Below, one piece after another: positions 48,101 to 56,923 of a stretch of 64,000 nt of DNA. Location of the stretch: contig OZ038388.1 of the NCBI GenBank assembly GCA_964036045.1, positions 32,571,759 through 32,635,758 of the forward strand. Direction: 5' to 3'. The stretch comes from Eutreptiella sp. 'Long Island Sound 2002' (Eukaryota > Euglenozoa > Euglenophyceae > Eutreptiales > Eutreptiaceae). How positions within the stretch are numbered: the first letter of the stretch is position 1; each line of letters begins with the position of its first letter. The notes below the pieces were generated by a model. The model made no database searches and had not been told where the DNA came from. It worked only from the letters and a program-made list of their open reading frames with translations. The translations under genes and the position numbers were made by a program.

Positions 48101-51100
48101 TTGCAGAATACGCCATTTGTTTTCCTTTGTTTGGCCGCCCTGAGGGGGTTTCAGGCCTGTTTTGGGCCACTAATGGTTGTTTTGGCTCCCAAAAGCGCAG
48201 ATGTGGGAGGGCACCTCCCGGCTTGGTGCTCATGCCCTGGGTTGCCACTGGCGAGTCAAGGGCTCATGCTCTGTATTTGGGAAGGGCACTTTCTAGTCAA
48301 AAAATGGCTAGATTACTATGTCGACATGGCTGTCCGATCGGTCAATTTGCACACTGTACCGAATTCTGTCCCACATCCCGCATAAATTCACAGTGCGTTG
48401 CAAAAAAGTTTGCGTCTTTGACCAAGCGGGGGGGGGGGCGGGTTCGTTGTGCAATGGCGGTCATTGTGCGATGGTGTGGAGGTGAGGTGGGCAGCTGCCC
48501 ACAACAGGTCCCAATAAGATGGCACGAGTGCAGTACACATACCATGCAGTCTATCAGTCTGTCGTTGCACACAATCTGTATAGTATACGGACGATGTCCG
48601 GAGACATTGTCTGCGATGATGCTGCAAAGAGTCTGGCGGATGCGTTGAACGAAATCTCAATCTGATCAGCAGCTACATCCTCTGGCGGCGCTGAAGACAG
48701 GCAGTGCACCTTTTTCTGTTCTTCAACTTCATATTGTGTACAACCAAGGGGGATTGTACACTGACAGTTGTGGGCAATATAGACCAGCAGGAACCCGCGG
48801 CCAGCCTTCATAAGATTTTACAAGGGCAGCCAGTAGACTCGTTGACAACCAACGCCACATGTCACGCCACATGTCCAACCATTTCACCTGAGTTTTGTAG
48901 GAGTTTGGCCTGAGTTCTCTAGGAGGCTGGCCCAAATCTCGCGCGAGGCTGGCTGCACTGTTATAGGAGATTGGTGTGAGTTTTGTAGGCGTGCATTCTT
49001 TTGAAGCCTAGCCTCAGTTTTGCATATGATTAGCCCGAGTTTTGTTACAAGTTGTACGAAACTCAGACTAGCTTCCCACAAGCCTGATGCCTGTCTCCCA
49101 CAAAAACCTCTGACGAAACTCATGCCAAAGTCCCACAAAATTGAGACCAACACGTGACAACACTGCGGCCAGCCTCCTACAAATTAAGGCCAGCCCCACA
49201 TCCTACAAAATCAGCCTAGGCCCCCACAAAACTCAGGTCAAGCTGTTGCAAAACTAGGCCAACCTGCAGCAATAGTTATTCCACCCTTGTGCCAAACTCA
49301 GGCCATTCTGCAGATCTCGAGCCAGTCTCATGGCAGTCTAGAGGCCCCACCCTTGGTGGATGCTTCCCCTCTATAACCTGGCCATGAGTGTGTGGAGGAG
49401 CTAGTCGGTGTGACCTAGGTGTGGAGACTGTTTTGAGGGCTAGGGTAAGATGGACCTCTCCCTGAGGAAGAGGTCCATAGAATTTTGGGTCAACCCCCTG
49501 CAACACTGAGGATACCATCATGAAGATTTGCCCCAAATTCCTATGCAACCCAGTTGTGGGCGAACTTAATTTTGTAAGAGGCTGCCTTCGTTTTATGGGA
49601 GGTTGGTGTTTTCTACGTGGCTGGCCTCAGATTTATGGGTAGTTGGCCCATTTTTAAAGGAGGCATGGTTCGCCCCCTGGTCCGCAACACTGTCAGGGGT
49701 GCTGGGTGCTTGTATAAAAAAAAGAGAGAGAGAGAGAGAGAAAAGCGGAAAATGACTCCAAAGGGGACCCTTTGGGCTGGCCTCAGTTTTTTCGGAGGTC
49801 AGCCTCAACTTTTTGGGAAGTTGCCCTGCATATTTTGGGAGGTTGGCCTGAGTTTTGTAGAAGGTAGGGCTGGGGTTTGTAGCAACCTTCCTTCACTTGG
49901 TTTTTCTGTGACGCTTGATGTGCTGTCCCCATTTTGCAATAATACAATCCCCCCTCTTGGTCCTAGCCAGCTCAAATTTCAAGCCACCATAAAGTGAGGG
50001 CGTTGACTATGGGCTGTTTTCCCGGAACAGCAAGCGACTGAGAGAACACATGGCCAGAGCAACAATGACATGTTTGGTCATGCAGGAGGGCTGCCAAGAA
50101 AGAAAACTCACCCAATGACTGAATCACTCGATTGGCAAGAACCAGTGCAGTTGTACAGTTTGATGCGAGGTTGAGCCACACCTGTATAATGTACACACCA
50201 TTACAACCTGCACCCACATGCAGCAGGAATAACGGGGGGGGGGGCGAAGGTTTCTGTTCCTTCATACACTGCTACTCCCATTCTGCAAATTTTCTGGTTG
50301 CATAAAATGCATGAAGCGGCAGATTCGGGTTTTTCATCATTTCGTTGTGTAGTCCCCTGAAGCATCATGTGATTTATCAAGGTGCATCGCTTGTGCCCGC
50401 CCATTTGGTTTCACTGACACCCAACATGCACGGTTCACAACTCAGTGCACCCGTTGCGTCAATTCTACGGTATGAGATGAGGTGAGGGGGCCTATGGCCG
50501 ACGGATGAAGATTGATATTGTACATACAATGATTTGTAGTTCCATGAATGCCTACAAACAGAACTGATCAGCAGTTGGTGAGGGTGTGATGCCTTGGGTG
50601 CGACCATCGCCAGGCATGGCCATATCAAGGTCCCAAAACAATGTGGCTAAATGCTGTCCGTCGCAGTGTCAATGTGGCCCCACCCAAAAGTTGAGTTGCG
50701 GCAGGGTATTGCAATGGTTGTTCAATCAATTTGAAGCTGGCTTGTAGCATGTTTCTGATGCACAGTTGTCGTTTTTTGTTTATGCGCTCTGTCGGCTGCA
50801 TGCTGCGTCCAAGGCCACACCGTACTGTACTTTTCTGATTGCAGGGCTTTGTGGTCATTTGAGGTGCTGGTGGTCGATGCAGTGCACATTGCGTCAATTG
50901 CACGTGGACCTCCCAAGGCGGCCTGCAAAGAGTACTATGCTACCCTGCGTGTCAGTAGTTCTGTGACGGTGGCAAACAACTTGCCTCTGAATCAGGCAGA
51001 CCCCAGCCCTGAAGTCCAGCAGTGGCACCCGGAGGATTTAATGAAAGCCATCAAAATGCTGCAGCCCGAATCCCCCAAGACACCCACCGTCGCGGTCGAC

Positions 51101-51109
51101 GCTGGGTAG
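33134..51109 (+). CDS. 4'-phosphopantetheinyl transferase (AASDHPPT/Sfp type), multi-exon
   Basis: The enzyme moves phosphopantetheine from CoA onto carrier proteins such as acyl carrier protein. Recognised exons are 33134 to about 33298 (ends at a good GTAAGC donor), 33785-34005, 46797-47040, 47633-47683 and 50845-51109 (stop TAG). Exon 1 begins with VRLALDLSKWRP, the family N-terminus. Exon 2 has RKVVAGRILLRALI and PNFNFNLTHAGDW. Exon 3 adds IGVDVMK, the metal-binding aspartate, and FWTLKEAYLKAIG, the catalytic WxxKExxxKA motif. The junctions of exons 2, 3 and 4 are in perfect phase. The first junction is off by one base with the best donor, and phase plus homology require one more small exon between 47683 and 50845; I did not find these pieces. 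The intron from 34006 to 46796 is 12.8 kb and contains two retroelements. The catalytic residues look intact, so I treat it as functional. Confidence 0.85.
33535..33625 (+). repeat. degenerate AGTGAGGAAGCAGTGGCA repeat
   Basis: Several imperfect units of about 20 bp in the first intron of the phosphopantetheinyl transferase gene; AGTGAG phrases continue to about 33690. Simple repeat only. Confidence 0.75.
34763..34801 (-). ncRNA. hammerhead-ribozyme-like motif
   Basis: The minus strand contains the hammerhead core CTGATGA, a GGCC..GGCC stem II, and GAAAC. TCCG before the core can pair with CGGA after it as stem I. A minimal stem III (one C-G pair, two-base loop) would place a GUA cleavage triplet just before stem I. 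This matches the short-stem-III type I layout known from Penelope-like retroelements. Stem III is very short and stem I only four pairs, so activity is uncertain. It lies just upstream of the LINE remnant inside the large intron. Confidence 0.4.
34990..37697 (+). pseudogene. decayed LINE: reverse transcriptase, RNase H and C-terminal Cys motif
   Basis: The frame from 35185 reads NYCPISVSDCMYTLFASLL, then LSPTQAGARKGHTTNTQALN, then FLLDVAEAFSSTPHPAI, which are standard LINE reverse transcriptase blocks. After an in-frame TAG (35680-35682) the same frame continues with GIKEGCPFSPALFTLVYE and the catalytic YVDD (35800-35811). Frameshifted downstream parts include LTLDNQAGV and an RNase H-like ILGHRELAQAHSAQDREG, then a CQLCG..CP motif near 37.4 kb. 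Several stops and frameshifts show it is dead. It is C-rich on this strand. The last codons end directly at the edge of the next retroelement (37698), so its 3' part may continue beyond 44574. Confidence 0.8.
37698..37782 (+). repeat. split direct repeat A1
   Basis: 85 bp starting AGTTTGGCTCTCG and ending TTTTCTAACCTATGAGTT. It matches A2 (44309-44399) apart from a few substitutions and a 6-bp duplication in A2. Confidence 0.88.
37858..38349 (+). CDS. possible gag-like ORF of the retrotransposon
   Basis: A 163-codon open frame with ATG start, glycine and arginine rich, lies 76 bp after A1 at the position where DIRS-type elements carry a gag-like first ORF. It has no recognisable domain. The role is inferred from position only, and G-rich sequence readily produces such frames by chance. 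Confidence 0.3.
   Translation: MRGTGLIDEAQLRGLYVTGGVAAFVARQAAGGRPDGGDGDGAVESFDVGEYGVPVESINHNVSREEMVDGQWEGDGAGGRSVSGDHTGSRRPTTCDGNGYHGDLAQRGSHRDGRPSKHAVGYTAMAERGGSNGFYPVAPLTQRAGGWQRVVVWIQGPGVWTQR
38845..40094 (+). pseudogene. tyrosine recombinase of the retrotransposon, frameshifted
   Basis: Three frames together give a tyrosine recombinase. First is an N-terminal segment with RGTIAAVRIAEDMGWTPPW. Then comes FAFRRG, continuing in the next frame as GEATSIRVADV (about 39372-39407), the first catalytic arginine box. Finally RRGVAAAAWARE (about 39631) and FGRWEDKRTVMGY form the second box, where TAC at 39726-39728 is the likely catalytic tyrosine. The order R...RRG...GRW..Y is that of DIRS/PAT/Ngaro recombinases. 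At least two frameshifts, in or near G runs, separate the parts. Confidence 0.65.
40689..41841 (+). pseudogene. reverse transcriptase of the retrotransposon, frameshifted
   Basis: The first frame (to 41306) contains CTPFVIPKKDIKASIIMDCT, the N-terminal fingers. After a frameshift in the G run at 41280-41291 the text continues MTHVDLSNSFWSFLL with the first catalytic aspartate, then RLPFGWKYS. A second frameshift leads to the catalytic YLDD (41507-41518) and LHCLGKFFDVGRG. This is the DIRS/Ty3-like class of reverse transcriptase. It is upstream of RNase H and downstream of the recombinase. Confidence 0.78.
41988..42575 (+). pseudogene. RNase H domain of the retrotransposon, frameshifted
   Basis: FMDAAWDS (first aspartate), QQIVELWGVWTA (glutamate) and LFWDNANAGAIYQ (second aspartate) follow in order. 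In a shifted frame, FLQPADPVSRLEAM supplies the last aspartate and the DPxSRL ending typical of DIRS-type RNase H. The shift near 42340 breaks the domain. Confidence 0.7.
42650..43900 (+). other. unassigned G-rich part of the retrotransposon
   Basis: Several open frames (for example 42994-43521 and 43455-43715) follow the RNase H. One frame carries CRRC followed by HWFVDCPRC near 42.74-42.80 kb, a possible zinc-binding motif. I did not recognise a methyltransferase or hydrolase, the domains found at this place in some DIRS-type elements. Confidence 0.4.
44266..44308 (+). repeat. split direct repeat B1
   Basis: About 43 bp reading CCGCAGATTCCTTTGTGCTT and onward to GGGAAACAAC. It is adjacent to A2 with no gap, as expected for B1-A2 in PAT/Ngaro-type elements. 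Confidence 0.88.
44309..44399 (+). repeat. split direct repeat A2
   Basis: 91-bp copy of A1 starting AGTTTGGCTCTCG and ending CTATGAGTT, with an extra GGAGGT relative to A1. Confidence 0.88.
44532..44574 (+). repeat. split direct repeat B2 (element 3' end)
   Basis: Copy of B1 with two substitutions, ending GGGAAACCAC. It marks the right end of the retrotransposon. Confidence 0.88.
44575..46796 (+). other. right part of the large phosphopantetheinyl transferase intron
   Basis: From 44575 to about 45500 the DNA is again C-rich on the plus strand like the LINE at 35-37.7 kb, with short open frames. It may be a further LINE fragment displaced by the insertion, but I recognise no domain. From about 45500 the base composition returns to that of ordinary introns, up to the acceptor TGTGCAG before the exon at 46797. 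Confidence 0.4.
48890..49890. repeat. degenerate repeat array with strand switches
   Basis: Units close to AGTTTTGTAGGAGGCTGGCC run forward from about 48890 to 49045. They then appear as reverse complement (GGCC.GCCTCCTACAAAACT) from about 49055 to 49330, and forward again from about 49570 to 49885. The first switch is near 49045-49055. It lies in an intron of the phosphopantetheinyl transferase gene. Opposed arrays can form long hairpins in RNA or DNA. Confidence 0.6.
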
Positions 51110-54100
51110 GCTTTGTTTCTGCGTGTTGTGCGGAGTTGGCCGGCTTTCTTGATGACTTTGGTGTTCATTTGGGAATCTGCACCATGAAGAGCATATGGCT
51201 GGCTTTGGTTCTTGAACTCAAAGCCCTGGTCCTCACCCCGGTTACAATCCCATTCACACTTTGGCTGCAAAGTCCAAAGGCTCTCCTCAGACTGCCTTTG
51301 AAGTACGTTGATCCAGGGATTTGCATGACGGGTAGACAGCTGATGATTGTCTTGAATGTGCAGAAGTCTGGTACAAGCCATTTGTCAGGCAAAAGTTCCC
51401 AAGTGCAATTCTGATGATGAACGACATGGTGCAAGGAAGGTGCATCGGGTTTCTTTTTCCATTTCTGCGGATTCACCCGCGATGCACCCATGCCCCCATG
51501 CACCCATGCACCCATGCACCCCGCGATGCACCCATGGTGTCCTTTTTCCGGCCCCCAACGCAGCACCCTACTCCTGTTCCTCGAAGGACTGCTGCAGGAA
51601 TGCACAGGCAAGGAGATGCACCTGCCACAACCATCGGTGGTGCAGACGTGTGGTGGCAGACCAAAATGAAGGAGCAGGGCAAGATAAACAAACTTCATGT
51701 AGAGGACACACTGACAGATTGCAGCTGAAAGCTGCAAGGCGAGCAAAGACCCTACGGTGTCTCTGGTGCCCACGTTGACGCCCAGAACAGCCTGCCTTTC
51801 CGTACCTCCCTGTAGACACCTCAGAGAGGACAACTCACCTGCGGCACCTGCAGTGGGCCTCTTCAGTGTACCTTGCAGGTTTGTTGCCATGGCGATTCTG
51901 CTGGGAGGCCCCACATTGCAGCAGCCCCCACATTGCAGCAAGCGCCTTTGGATAGACTGCAACTCTGTGTGCAGGGATGCGTGTAGTGTCCAACAGTCGA
52001 TGGTTGCTGGTCCATTTGGAATCCAATTCAATGCAACGGAAGGAGGTAATGCGGTGGTGCAGACCATGACCAGTTTTGCTGGAAAATCCGAACGAGGTTT
52101 GCATTAGACGAGCAGTGAGAACACAGGAATGCGTCCCATCTTCTAATTTGGAGTATCTGTAGTATCTGCTGCCTCACGCAACACGCAACACGCAACACGC
52201 CACACTCTTTGCCAACCCCGGCATCTTCCCCCAAGCCGGCAGGCTATGCATGTGCGTGTGACGTGCTGACTCGTCTATGAGCGCCACAATTGGCTTCCTT
52301 GCTCTCGCTTACAGTGTCGCAATTAGAAAGCTGCTAAAGTTGTAGGCACTGGGAAGACGAGAGAGTCATGCAATCTGTGTACAGGCCTTTGCCACTGCAC
52401 AAAATTATGTGCCAGCTCTTTACACGAACATTGGATACTGTGATCCCATGCATAGAAAATTCCTTTTCATATTCCTTTCCAAATTGCACCTCCAGCTCAA
52501 ATACCTGGGGCACAGTTGTCAAGGAGGGTGGATTGGCAGGGTAGCGTGTCAAAATTTGGTCCTCGTGGAGCTTGAGGGGATTTTCGGCCATTTTTGCATG
52601 TACGATGGATGGTGTTCGAGGTTTGGGGTGCACTGTGGGTGAGGTCTTCATTGTGACTGGCACCTATGCTGTGCGCGTCGGCTGTGGTGCCGCCTTTGGG
52701 TCTGGGTCCTTGAGGAGGCTGGTGGAGTGATAGTGTGTCTGAATTGTGCCCTCCATATGAGACCCAATCTGGCAGTCGCCCTTTGTCGTAAAAGCCATAA
52801 CCACTAGGCATGTGCAACACTAAAAAGATCACCTCCATTTAAATAAAAACGGGACTGTACATTCCATGGGTCCAAAATTTGCAGCAACCACACCGCGAGT
52901 GGTTTGGACGAGAGCACCACATTCCACAAGGCAATGAATTTGCGATTGAAAGTACGGGTTTCTATGGCCTGGGAGGGCCTAGATATCATTGTTTGAAAGC
53001 CTGGAGAGCACCACATTTCAAAAGCTGTGGCTTGTGCAAAGAGGTTTGAGGTAAGACGCCTCCAACTGTGGGCTTCCTGAGTTTTGAGGCCCAGCATCAT
53101 GCAACAGTGACAAGAGGTTGCCATCATCACTGCATCTTCCATGTACTGTATTCGCTTCTTATCCCTCAACGGGGTGTTCCCGAATCGCGTGGGTGCAGCA
53201 TCATTTGGTTCATTTTACCACATTTGTACCTCAAAACCACTTAAAAACACCAACCCCAGCATATGCAGGTCAAAAGCTGTAACTGAACATGAATGGCCTC
53301 TTACATACCAGTGAATTGTGGTCCCTATCCAGGGATAACATTTTTTGTTGATGTATTTGCTGATGCCCCAGATTCCTTCACAATGTCAGCAGTAAGTTGC
53401 TGGGCCTGCGTGCAATAATCAGTCTTCAAAGGTGCATTCACAAGTGGGTTATCCACCATGTGGTTTTACAAATCATCTGGCAATCATAGATCATTGTGTC
53501 TTGTGGCAATTGAGCATGGTTTATGCACCTCAACCCACTTCTAAATGCATTTTTACAATCATTGCCTGGGTTATCCCAGAGAAACAACCGTTTTACCAAG
53601 TCTGTTCTGTCCTTATGTTATCCCTGTGTTGCCAAGGAACCGGACCATGCACACATTGCATAATATCTCGAAACTTACTGATGCAAAGTGAAAAAAGACA
53701 ATGCCCCCTGAATTACAACAAGCACAAGCAATGAATACGTTTGGCCAGTCATCACAGAGAACCAACCGTTCCCCATTTTCAAGGCATCAGTGTGGTTTGC
53801 AAGGATGCAGACAGGCCGTAAGTGGGTGGTCATGAACCAAAATTGCTGGTTTTTCCATCATAAGTGATCTTTTTGTTCGGGGCAATTGATGTTTGTGTTG
53901 TAAAGTGCATAGTGTGGAATGTGGAATTTGCATTGTGCTTTAAGCGTGGTGCATGGTGTATAGTGTGCAAAGTGCAAAATGCGAAATGCACAGCGACATG
54001 GGGAAAAAGCATATTAAGAAAGGACACCAGTATGGGTATACGTCCCTCCGAGCTGGGTGATGCTTTTTTTGGGGGGTTGGGTCAAAAATCGAAAATTTGA

Positions 54101-54414
54101 CCCCCCTTATTCTTTGAACCCGGGATAATGAATCTTTGGGGGTCTTTGGTTTTGAGCAATTTAAGTTGCTACAAATTGGATGACCTATAAAACCAAGGCA
54201 AGCCAGCTTTCAGCCCCAGGGGGGGGGGGGGGACTCCGCGGGTCCTAGGACGCCAACTACCCCCCCCCCCCCCCCCAAGGGGCCTTCGGCCAACAGTTAG
54301 TCACCAAAGGTGTTGCCCCCAGGCGTCCATGGGCGCCTAAGGCGCCCGATGCTCCATGAACACCAAAGGTGCCCTAAGGAAAATTTTGTCCAATTCGCAC
54401 CCCAACACTATCCT

Positions 54415-54550
54415 TAAACCCAACCTTGACTCTAACACCCACCCCCAACCCTCAGCCTACTCCTATCCCTACACCTAACCCTGACCCTAGCCCTAGCCCT
54501 AACCCTAGCCCTGGCTCTCACCCTAGGCTAGGGTTAGAGTGAGTGTTAGG
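54415..54550. repeat. degenerate telomere-like (CCCTAA/CCCTAG) tract with inversion
   Basis: Variants of CCCTAA and CCCTAG run for about 120 bp on the plus strand, then switch at about 54530 (CCTAGGCTAGGGTTAG) to TTAGGG orientation. GGTTAGGGTTAGG occurs again at about 54657. Many units are diverged, which fits an old internal telomere-like sequence or a simple repeat of similar composition. Confidence 0.65.
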
Positions 54551-54834
54551 GTCCAAAATGGAGAGCAATGATGTGGCAAAAGCAGCCATGAACGAAATTG
54601 GGGGCTTGTTCAGCCCAATCAACATGGCTGGCATGGCCAAACCAACTGGTTGCAAAGGTTAGGGTTAGGTTTATGGTGATGGTATGGTTAGAGGGAGGGC
54701 AAGGGGAGGTAAGGGGAGCCTGTGCCCCCCTCCCCCCCCAACACCCCAAATCGCCCCACCTGGACCCCCCCCCCAACCGACCCTCCCGGAGCCCCCCCCC
54801 CCCCAAGCCCCTCCTAGACCCCCCCCCAATGGAG

Positions 54835-54900
54835 ACCACCGATCCCGGGACTCGAACCACCTCCCTCACGGCAAACGCCGGGTGCGCTGCCACTTGAGCG
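54835..54900 (-). other. tRNA-derived sequence with strong box B
   Basis: The minus strand has GCTCAAGTGGCAGCGC (D-arm-like) and a perfect box B, GGTTCGAGTCC, followed by CGGGA. The T-stem and acceptor stem do not pair well, so this is a tRNA pseudogene or SINE head rather than a functional tRNA. Confidence 0.35.
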
Positions 54901-55569
54901 GCCGCCTTCTGAGAAGTGCTGGAACTTGGCACAGGGAACAACCGCACACGCAAACACACACACCACACATGCAGGCGCCTCGGCGCCGCCCAGCCTTCCC
55001 ACCCTCTGTATGGCTGTATGTTGACCTCCAAAAAGCCAGTACCCACTGGGGTTTTTAAATCCTAAGGACCTAAATAGCCCAGGGCCGGTGGCAGTGGCCC
55101 ACAAGGGTGACCTCTGACCGCCCCACCCCCCACGACCAGGTGACCCGGAAACACAGGTGTGTGGCCGAGAGGGGCCAGCGCAAGCGAGCATGCCAGTGCG
55201 ACGGTGGGAGCCAAAGTGGGACACAACAAACGCTACGCCCCAAACTCAGTCCGAAGGCGACAATGCCCTGAACCCTGTAGAAGCAGCCCGACTCTTACCC
55301 CATCCAGGGACGAGGGACGGGACGAACTGCAAAGCACTGTCTGCGTGACACGGACAATCATGGAACTGAGATGGCGATGAAGGTCGTGAGGCAGGCGCGG
55401 CTGGAGCTAAGTGGCGGGTCCACACCTGACCAATTGAGGCCCCAAGCCCCTCCTAGACCCCCCCCCCCAATCGCCCCTCCCTGAACCCCCCCTCCCATCC
55501 CCCCCCCCCCCCCCCAAGGGGCCTCCGGCCAACAGTACGGCATCTATTCTGAGGGCCTGCACGCTGTTA

Positions 55570-56007
55570 GTGCATATCTACGCCAAACGAATAATTTTGC
55601 GGAAATTTTTGCAGCTACCCAAACCCTCAAACTTTTCCCCATGGATGGGGAAGGTAGCCATCTGCACTGACTCAGCGCTGGTTTTTCTTGGAGCCACTGG
55701 GAAATGCCGCAAATGGGCCCTTAACAACCAGGTTGGGTCCAGAGGACCCCTCAGGAATGTTGAGCTGTGGAAAGAGCTTCTGCATGAGCTGGACTCCCCT
55801 GACAAGGTGGCTGAATGAATTAAGGTGCCATCGCACGTAGGAATTCAAGGCAATAAAGAAGCCGATTCTCTGGCTGAAAACAGGCGGTTGAGCAGCCCTC
55901 TGCTCAAAGAGTCCATTGCTCTTGCAGCTCGCAACATCATACGATCCCTGGCCCCGAAAAGGGGGGCTTGCCCCCTCCGTGATCCAGACCCATTGTGTGA
56001 TTTCTGA
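55570..56007 (+). pseudogene. retroelement RNase H fragment
   Basis: The frame from 55570 reads VAICTDSALVFLGATGK, then RNVELWKELLHELDS, then after a stop KVPSHVGIQGNKEADSLAE. This is the order of a LINE-type RNase H: the catalytic DS, the LW helix and the closing HxGxxGNxxAD box. The TGA at 55816-55818 falls where the family usually has tryptophan, so one base change explains it. No reverse transcriptase part is visible next to it. Confidence 0.75.
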
Positions 56008-56923
56008 TTCCAATTCTTGAGTCCTCGGATGAGGGACACAAACTACGCCCCAATTTTGAACCTTTGCTCCAGACCATATTTTTATCCCACCCATGAAACC
56101 CCAGGGGTCTAAAACACCAAGTCTCCGGGTTTCATCCACTCAGCTGAAGCCCAGCGGCACGTGTGCTTGCCTCCTTGGACCTACAGTTGCTCTCCTCTCC
56201 TGGTTTCACCTCCCCCATTTGCGGGGACCACGTTTTTTGAGTTTGATTCCGATGCCAACGCTAGGTTTTTTGCTAGTGACTCAGACCAGAGCACAATTTC
56301 TATGGGGGCTCGTCGGGCTCCTCTGTCAGCACCGAGGTCTCGATGCCTGGAAAAAGAATGCGATTTCGCGTTTAACTTGACATGACCCTTTGCATGATTC
56401 CTTTTCAGCCATAGCCCCACACAAACTTAGGACAACCACAGTTACCGAGAGCTGAAGGAGTGCTTGAACATGGTGCCTTTGGTTGGCAGGACAGACAGTG
56501 AGCTGTACGCAGGCACCTTTGGATGCCGTGATATATCATCATCTTTCCAGTAGCACGAGGTTTGACTGATTGTAGATATGTATGCTTGTCACGGATGGAT
56601 ACGTGGTATCTCATCTAGATTGTTCATACCTTATCCCTTCGAACACCAGAACTGACGCAGTGTGAATGATGATTGCGCCACCCTTTAAGGTTGTGTTGAG
56701 CAAGGTAAGTCTACCAAAGGTTCCACCTACACCTTTACTTAAATCAGGCTCTACCCTTCCCTCCAACAAAACTTTCATCATTTCCTTCCAAAATATTCTT
56801 CTGAACACATTTTGGCCTGCACATATTCGTTTTTTAGCCTTCCCTGGTCATTGTGCTGCCGGCTGCAGGTGTTTTCTACACCCCGTCTGCCTGCAACGCT
56901 GCCCCGGCCCTGCGTATTGGGCA

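Larger units (their letters stand above)
51110..56923. other. intergenic region with retroelement debris and repeats
   Basis: No intact gene was recognised between the end of the phosphopantetheinyl transferase gene and the start of the coiled-coil gene. The region holds a CATGCACC minisatellite (about 51480-51530), poly-G and poly-C tracts near 54.22, 54.26, 54.8 and 55.5 kb, telomere-like repeats near 54.4-54.55 kb, a tRNA-like sequence near 54.87 kb and an RNase H remnant near 55.8 kb. A phrase GGGGCCT(C/T)CGGCCAACAGT occurs at both about 54280 and 55517. Confidence 0.45.

Noticed and set aside
48528-48660. possible missing phosphopantetheinyl transferase exon (MARVQYTYHAVYQ frame)
   Set aside because: It does not resemble the expected segment of the family, and its borders do not give the required 2-nt start and 2-nt end phases.
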